37,824 bases of DNA. Origin: an uncultured Clostridia bacterium (GTDB lineage Bacteria > Bacillota > Clostridia > Christensenellales > Borkfalkiaceae). The stretch's first letter is position 1, and every line of letters starts with the position of its first letter. The notes below the pieces were generated by a model. That model made no database searches, was not told the origin of the DNA, and saw only the letters and a list, made by a program, of their open reading frames with translations. Below are positions 34,943-37,824 of the stretch, piece by piece. The stretch spans positions 1 to 37,824 of the forward strand of contig CAJFGA010000014.1 of assembly GCA_904374385.1 (NCBI GenBank), read 5' to 3'. The position numbers and the translations under genes were made by a program.

Positions 34943-34977
34943 AAGGCGGTTTGATGAAAACCGCCTTCTATTTTTCT
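34943..34977 (+). promoter_or_regulatory. Terminator-like hairpin at the 5' end of the GH43 message
   Basis: AAGGCGGTTT (34943-34952) and AAACCGCCTT (34958-34967) form a 10-bp stem around GATGA, followed by CTATTTTTCT. It begins only a few bases after the predicted start point. The early ATG at 34954 is inside the loop. Confidence 0.6.
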
Positions 34978-34995
34978 GATCGAAATAGGTTTATT

Positions 34996-36453
34996 ATGAA
35001 AGAAGATATGAAAGATTTTCCGAACGGCGTCCGCTTTGACGCCCTCAATCAAGACTGGGAAGCCACCCCCGACAAGTGGGGCGTATTCGGCGTGCACGAT
35101 CCCTCGATGATCGAGGCGGACGGCTATTATTATGTATTTTCCACGGGCACATTCCGCCGCGACCTGTATCAGATCCGCCGTTCCAAAGACCTCATCCATT
35201 GGGAATTTGTCGGCGAAGCATTCACGGGCTTTGACGAACTCAAGCCCGTCGTCGGCACCCTGAAAAAAATTTACGGCGGCGATGTCCGCACGGAAAACCT
35301 TTGGGCGCCCGACGTAGTGCCCGCATATGGCGGCGGCTACTGGCTGTACGGCTGTTATACGGGCGTTTTCGGCAACAATTATTCGGTGATCTATCTCGCC
35401 CATGCCGACGGGATCGAAGGCCCGTACCGCTATGTAGAAATGCTCGTCGTTACGGGCGGCAATTGGGGGCTGGCGCCCAACGCGATCGACCCGCAGATCT
35501 TTTATGACGGAGCGGGCAGGATGTGGATGACATACGGTTCCTTTTACGGCGGCATCCGTATCCTTGAACTCGACCCCGCGACCGGCCTGCGCAAAGACGG
35601 GTTCACCTTCGATATGTTTGAAAAGAGAGAGATCGGGCGTGAAGAATATTACGGCAGGCGCATTCTCACTACGACCAATGCGGAAGGCTCCGTCGTGGCG
35701 TATCATCCCGGGGTACCCGTTTACACGGGCGATATCTTTGCCGAAGCGGAAAATCCCGCCCGCTGGGAGAAAAAAGATCTCTTTTATTTGATGTGTTCCG
35801 CCGATTCCCTCTCTATGGACTACAATATGCGCGTTTGGGCGAGCGAGTCGCCGGACGGCGGCTATATGCAGTGTCCCTACGGCAGGGCAGGGCAAAAGGT
35901 TGCCAGCTCTTTTTCATGGCGTTACGGAGAGGATGACCTTCGCGTCAGTTTCGACTTCTATGTGCCCGGCCACAACGACCTGTATACAACGCGGAACGGC
36001 GTCGACCTCGTCGTGTATCATAACCGCACGCCGTATACCTCGCAGCGCATTCCGCGCCGCCATTACCTGTTTATCAGCATGTATGCGCGCAACGCGAAAG
36101 GGGAACTGGTCATGAGCCCCAACCGCTATGCGGGCGAAAAAATGCGCAAGATCGCGCGGGAAGAACTTGCCGGCAGGGAGTTTGATTATATTCAGCTCGG
36201 TTCCGGCAATTTCGACTGCGCCTTTGCCAAACCCGGTATTCGGTTGGAAGAGGACGGCAGTTTGACCTTAAAAGGAGAAAAGCTGGGGCAATGGAAGCTG
36301 TACGGCGAGTATTACGTTGCGTTTACCTTTGACGGGCTGCAATACTTCGGCGCGGCGATGCCCGCGTGGATCGAAGCGGAAAACGGCCCCGGGATCACCG
36401 TCACGGCGCGCGGGGAAGACGGGCTTTCCTTCTTCCTTAACAGTAAAAACTGA
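34996..36453 (+). CDS. GH43-family glycosidase without export signal
   Basis: This 485-residue GH43 enzyme has Asp35 in VHDPSMI, Asp165 in NAIDPQIFY and Glu230 in NAEGSV. WAPDVV, FYLMCSADSL, PGHNDLYT and NRYAGE match the lipoprotein paralog at 33099 across both domains. It lacks a signal peptide, so it should act in the cytoplasm on imported oligosaccharides. I start at ATG 34996 because the earlier ATG lies in a stable leader hairpin; the ribosome binding site (AGG) is modest. EGS replaces EGP around the catalytic Glu. Confidence 0.85.
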   Translation: MKEDMKDFPNGVRFDALNQDWEATPDKWGVFGVHDPSMIEADGYYYVFSTGTFRRDLYQIRRSKDLIHWEFVGEAFTGFDELKPVVGTLKKIYGGDVRTENLWAPDVVPAYGGGYWLYGCYTGVFGNNYSVIYLAHADGIEGPYRYVEMLVVTGGNWGLAPNAIDPQIFYDGAGRMWMTYGSFYGGIRILELDPATGLRKDGFTFDMFEKREIGREEYYGRRILTTTNAEGSVVAYHPGVPVYTGDIFAEAENPARWEKKDLFYLMCSADSLSMDYNMRVWASESPDGGYMQCPYGRAGQKVASSFSWRYGEDDLRVSFDFYVPGHNDLYTTRNGVDLVVYHNRTPYTSQRIPRRHYLFISMYARNAKGELVMSPNRYAGEKMRKIAREELAGREFDYIQLGSGNFDCAFAKPGIRLEEDGSLTLKGEKLGQWKLYGEYYVAFTFDGLQYFGAAMPAWIEAENGPGITVTARGEDGLSFFLNSKN

Positions 36454-36476
36454 ACGATATAATCTTGATTGTAAAC

Positions 36477-36512
36477 AAAAATCCATCGGCTCAGCCGATG
36501 GATTTTTGTTTT
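36477..36512 (+). terminator. Terminator of the GH43 gene
   Basis: ATCCATCGGC and GCCGATGGAT form a 10-bp perfect stem around TCA, with TTTTGTTTT after it and AAAA before it. Confidence 0.92.
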
Positions 36513-36630
36513 GGAACTGCCGGCCCAAAACGATCGGCGGTACATAAGCCGGGCATGCGGTAGCCTGACAATCACGCGATCGCTGCTTGCAGCCCGTAAA
36601 CGGGTCGCCCTCCGAGCCTTCCCCGTCGGG

Positions 36631-36770
36631 GGCGCTTGCATATTTTCTTTTGCCTTCCCCCTTTGGGGGAAGGGGAACCGCTTGCGGTGGATGAGGGGAT
36701 ATGTTCCCTTTTCCCTCATCAGTCACTCTCGGTGACAGTTTCCCCTGAGGGGAAAGCCTGTTTTTATTTA
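36631..36770 (+). repeat. Dispersed intergenic repeat, long form
   Basis: TTGCATATTTTCTTTTGCC, a CCTTCCCCC/GGGGGAAGG hairpin, CCGCTTGCGGTGGATGAGGGG, CCCTCATCAGTCACTC and GGTGACAGTTTCCCC with GGGGAAAGCC follow the order of 11575-11695. Nothing else but the GH43 terminator is seen in 36454-36987. Confidence 0.78.
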
Positions 36771-36987
36771 TGCAAAATCTGTCACGCATTATGAAAAAAA
36801 AGCGGCGCAAAAAAGGCCGACGCTTACGGCCATTCGAATTTTTCCTTATCCTTATTATATAATATATATAAAAATAAGCGCCGCCTGACCTTTGGACATC
36901 TTTGTTTTCACGCAAGGCTCGATGGATGCTGTTCAATAAAAAAGCGGCAAGCGTTTCCCGCTTTGCCGCAGTTCATTAAAAGCACTT

Positions 36988-37209
36988 TTATTTATCGGTA
37001 TCGTCGTTTTCTGCCGTTTCTTCCGGGGGATCCTTTTTGTCCCTATCTTCCTGCAGAAATTTAAATAGCATGCTCAGCGCAAAAAAGAGCAGGGCGCCGC
37101 CCAAGCACGCCCAAACGGCGATCATATCCCAAAAGATGCCGGCGGGCACGCACAGTGCTATGGCAACCGCCGCAATAATCGCACAGACCATTCGCAAAAT
37201 TTTAAACAT
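36988..37209 (-). CDS. Small membrane protein of unknown function
   Basis: I do not recognise this 73-residue protein. It has two hydrophobic segments (about residues 5-24 and 27-49), a short basic turn FKFLQEDRDKKD, and a very acidic C-terminus. I chose the ATG at 37209, preceded by GAGG; the longer in-frame extension starts inside GC-rich sequence without a ribosome binding site. It lies alone and runs toward the repeat, opposite to the rRNA operon. Confidence 0.6.
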   Translation of the reverse strand: MFKILRMVCAIIAAVAIALCVPAGIFWDMIAVWACLGGALLFFALSMLFKFLQEDRDKKDPPEETAENDDTDK

Positions 37210-37422
37210 TTTTAACCTCGCTTGCGCCGCCGCGCGGCGCAACAATCTTTGCGGCATCATTATAACATAAAATCAAAAAAGCCGCAACGATTTTTTCCCT
37301 GCCGCAGCAAGCTATATATTGTGTGAAAAAACGGTTAAAAATGCCATATTTTGGGGTACGATGCAATCGGAGAAAAAAGCACAAAAAAAGTCGAAAAAAA
37401 TTAAAAAATTTTCAAAAAATCG

Positions 37423-37451
37423 TTGACAAATGCCTAAAGATGTGGTATTAT
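37423..37451 (+). promoter_or_regulatory. rRNA promoter P1
   Basis: TTGACA (37423-37428) and TATTAT (37446-37451) have a 17-base spacer. A-tracts just upstream resemble an UP element. Confidence 0.85.
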
Positions 37452-37537
37452 AAGCAAGCTGTCACGGAGAGAGCGGCTTATAATTGAATATCGGCGAAAA
37501 AATTTGCAATTTTTCAAAAAAAGTTTTGAAAAAACGC

Positions 37538-37566
37538 TTGACAAATAATTTCAGTTATGATATTAT
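37538..37566 (+). promoter_or_regulatory. rRNA promoter P2
   Basis: TTGACA (37538-37543) and TATTAT (37561-37566) have a 17-base spacer, again after A-tracts. All elements are exactly 115 bases after those of P1, including a shared GCT-TCACG-AGAGAGC stretch (37458-37474 and 37573-37589). Confidence 0.88.
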
Positions 37567-37589
37567 AGGTAGGCTTTCACGAAGAGAGC

Positions 37590-37770
37590 ACCGGACGAAG
37601 TTCGGTTGGTGAAGATTAAAAATTGAATAGAAAGGAAATGAATTAAACATTATTTATGATAATGTTTAAGTGTTTCTGTCAATTTAACTTTTAGTACACA
37701 AGTACTTAAAGAACAGTCAGCAAATAATAACGTTAGAGCAGACGTTCGAAAGAACGGGCTTTAAGCAATT
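37590..37770 (+). other. rRNA leader
   Basis: The leader carries an 11-bp perfect hairpin (TTAAACATTAT/ATAATGTTTAA, 37643-37669) and GTTC-GAAA-GAAC near 37744-37755. These are probably parts of the processing or antitermination structure before 16S. Confidence 0.6.
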
Positions 37771-37824
37771 AAACTTAAGAGTTTGATTCTGGCTCAGGAT
37801 GAACGCTGGCGGCGTGCTTAACAC
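37771..37824 (+). rRNA. 16S rRNA, 5' end only
   Basis: AAGAGTTTGATTCTGGCTCA followed by GGATGAACGCTGGCGGCGTG and CTTAACAC is the universal start of bacterial 16S rRNA. The gene continues beyond the window. The start is placed by analogy with the E. coli 5' end and may be off by a few bases. Confidence 0.97.

Noticed and set aside
1..37824. CRISPR arrays, tRNA genes, insertion sequences or prophage genes
   Set aside because: No regularly spaced direct repeats, no cloverleaf with a CCA-type end, and no transposase, integrase or phage structural protein was seen.

Overview
The window looks like an origin-proximal piece of a Clostridia chromosome, most likely from an uncultured gut lineage. The basis is a spore-associated yyaC gene next to parAB, AGGAGG-type ribosome binding sites, TTGACA/TATAAT promoters, FeoA/FeoB with a small FeoB-associated Cys-rich protein, and a 16S rRNA 5' end of Firmicutes type at the right edge. 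Placement below class is inference; no search was run.

Layout from left to right. (1) 239-3308, leftward: ferrous iron uptake operon feoA-feoA-feoB-Cys-rich protein, behind a promoter whose start region carries a perfect inverted repeat. (2) 3480-6643, leftward: rsmG, a SLOG/YpsA-like gene, an NfeD/YuaF-like gene and a flotillin, closely packed. (3) 6644-7079: AT-rich gap with DnaA boxes. (4) 7080-11417, rightward: dnaN, rpmH, rnpA, yidD, yidC and jag. dnaA is not in the window. (5) 11418-14216: an aldehyde dehydrogenase and a small membrane protein, bracketed by ~200-bp inverted copies of a dispersed repeat. (6) 14217-17566, leftward: purine permease plus adenine deaminase. (7) 18150-18698: yyaC. 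(8) 18699-20586: ~1.9 kb with no convincing gene, holding DnaA boxes and a cluster of parS-like palindromes. (9) 20587-24506, rightward: ftsH, parA, parB. (10) 25344-36453, rightward: a glycan locus with an 874-residue binding lipoprotein, two ABC permeases, a LamG-type lipoprotein, an exported GH43 lipoprotein and a GH43 enzyme with no export signal. (11) 36988-37209: a small membrane protein. (12) 37423-37824: tandem rRNA promoters with a 115-bp period and the first bases of 16S rRNA.

How it fits together. Replication, segregation and membrane-protein biogenesis genes that usually cluster at a Firmicutes origin are present but rearranged. Two separate origin-like non-coding regions occur, one before dnaN and one with parS beside yyaC/ftsH/parAB. 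The glycan locus reads as an arabinan or arabino-oligosaccharide system: surface binding and cleavage, ABC import powered by an ATPase encoded elsewhere, then cytoplasmic GH43 cleavage. A modular intergenic repeat built on CCCTCATCAGTCACC and GGTGACAGCTTCCCC occurs in six intergenic regions.

The items most worth a second look are the parS/DnaA-box region, the missing dnaA with a second origin-like gap, the inverted repeats around the aldehyde dehydrogenase, the repeat family, the leader of the glycan operon, and the enlarged extracytoplasmic loop of YidC.
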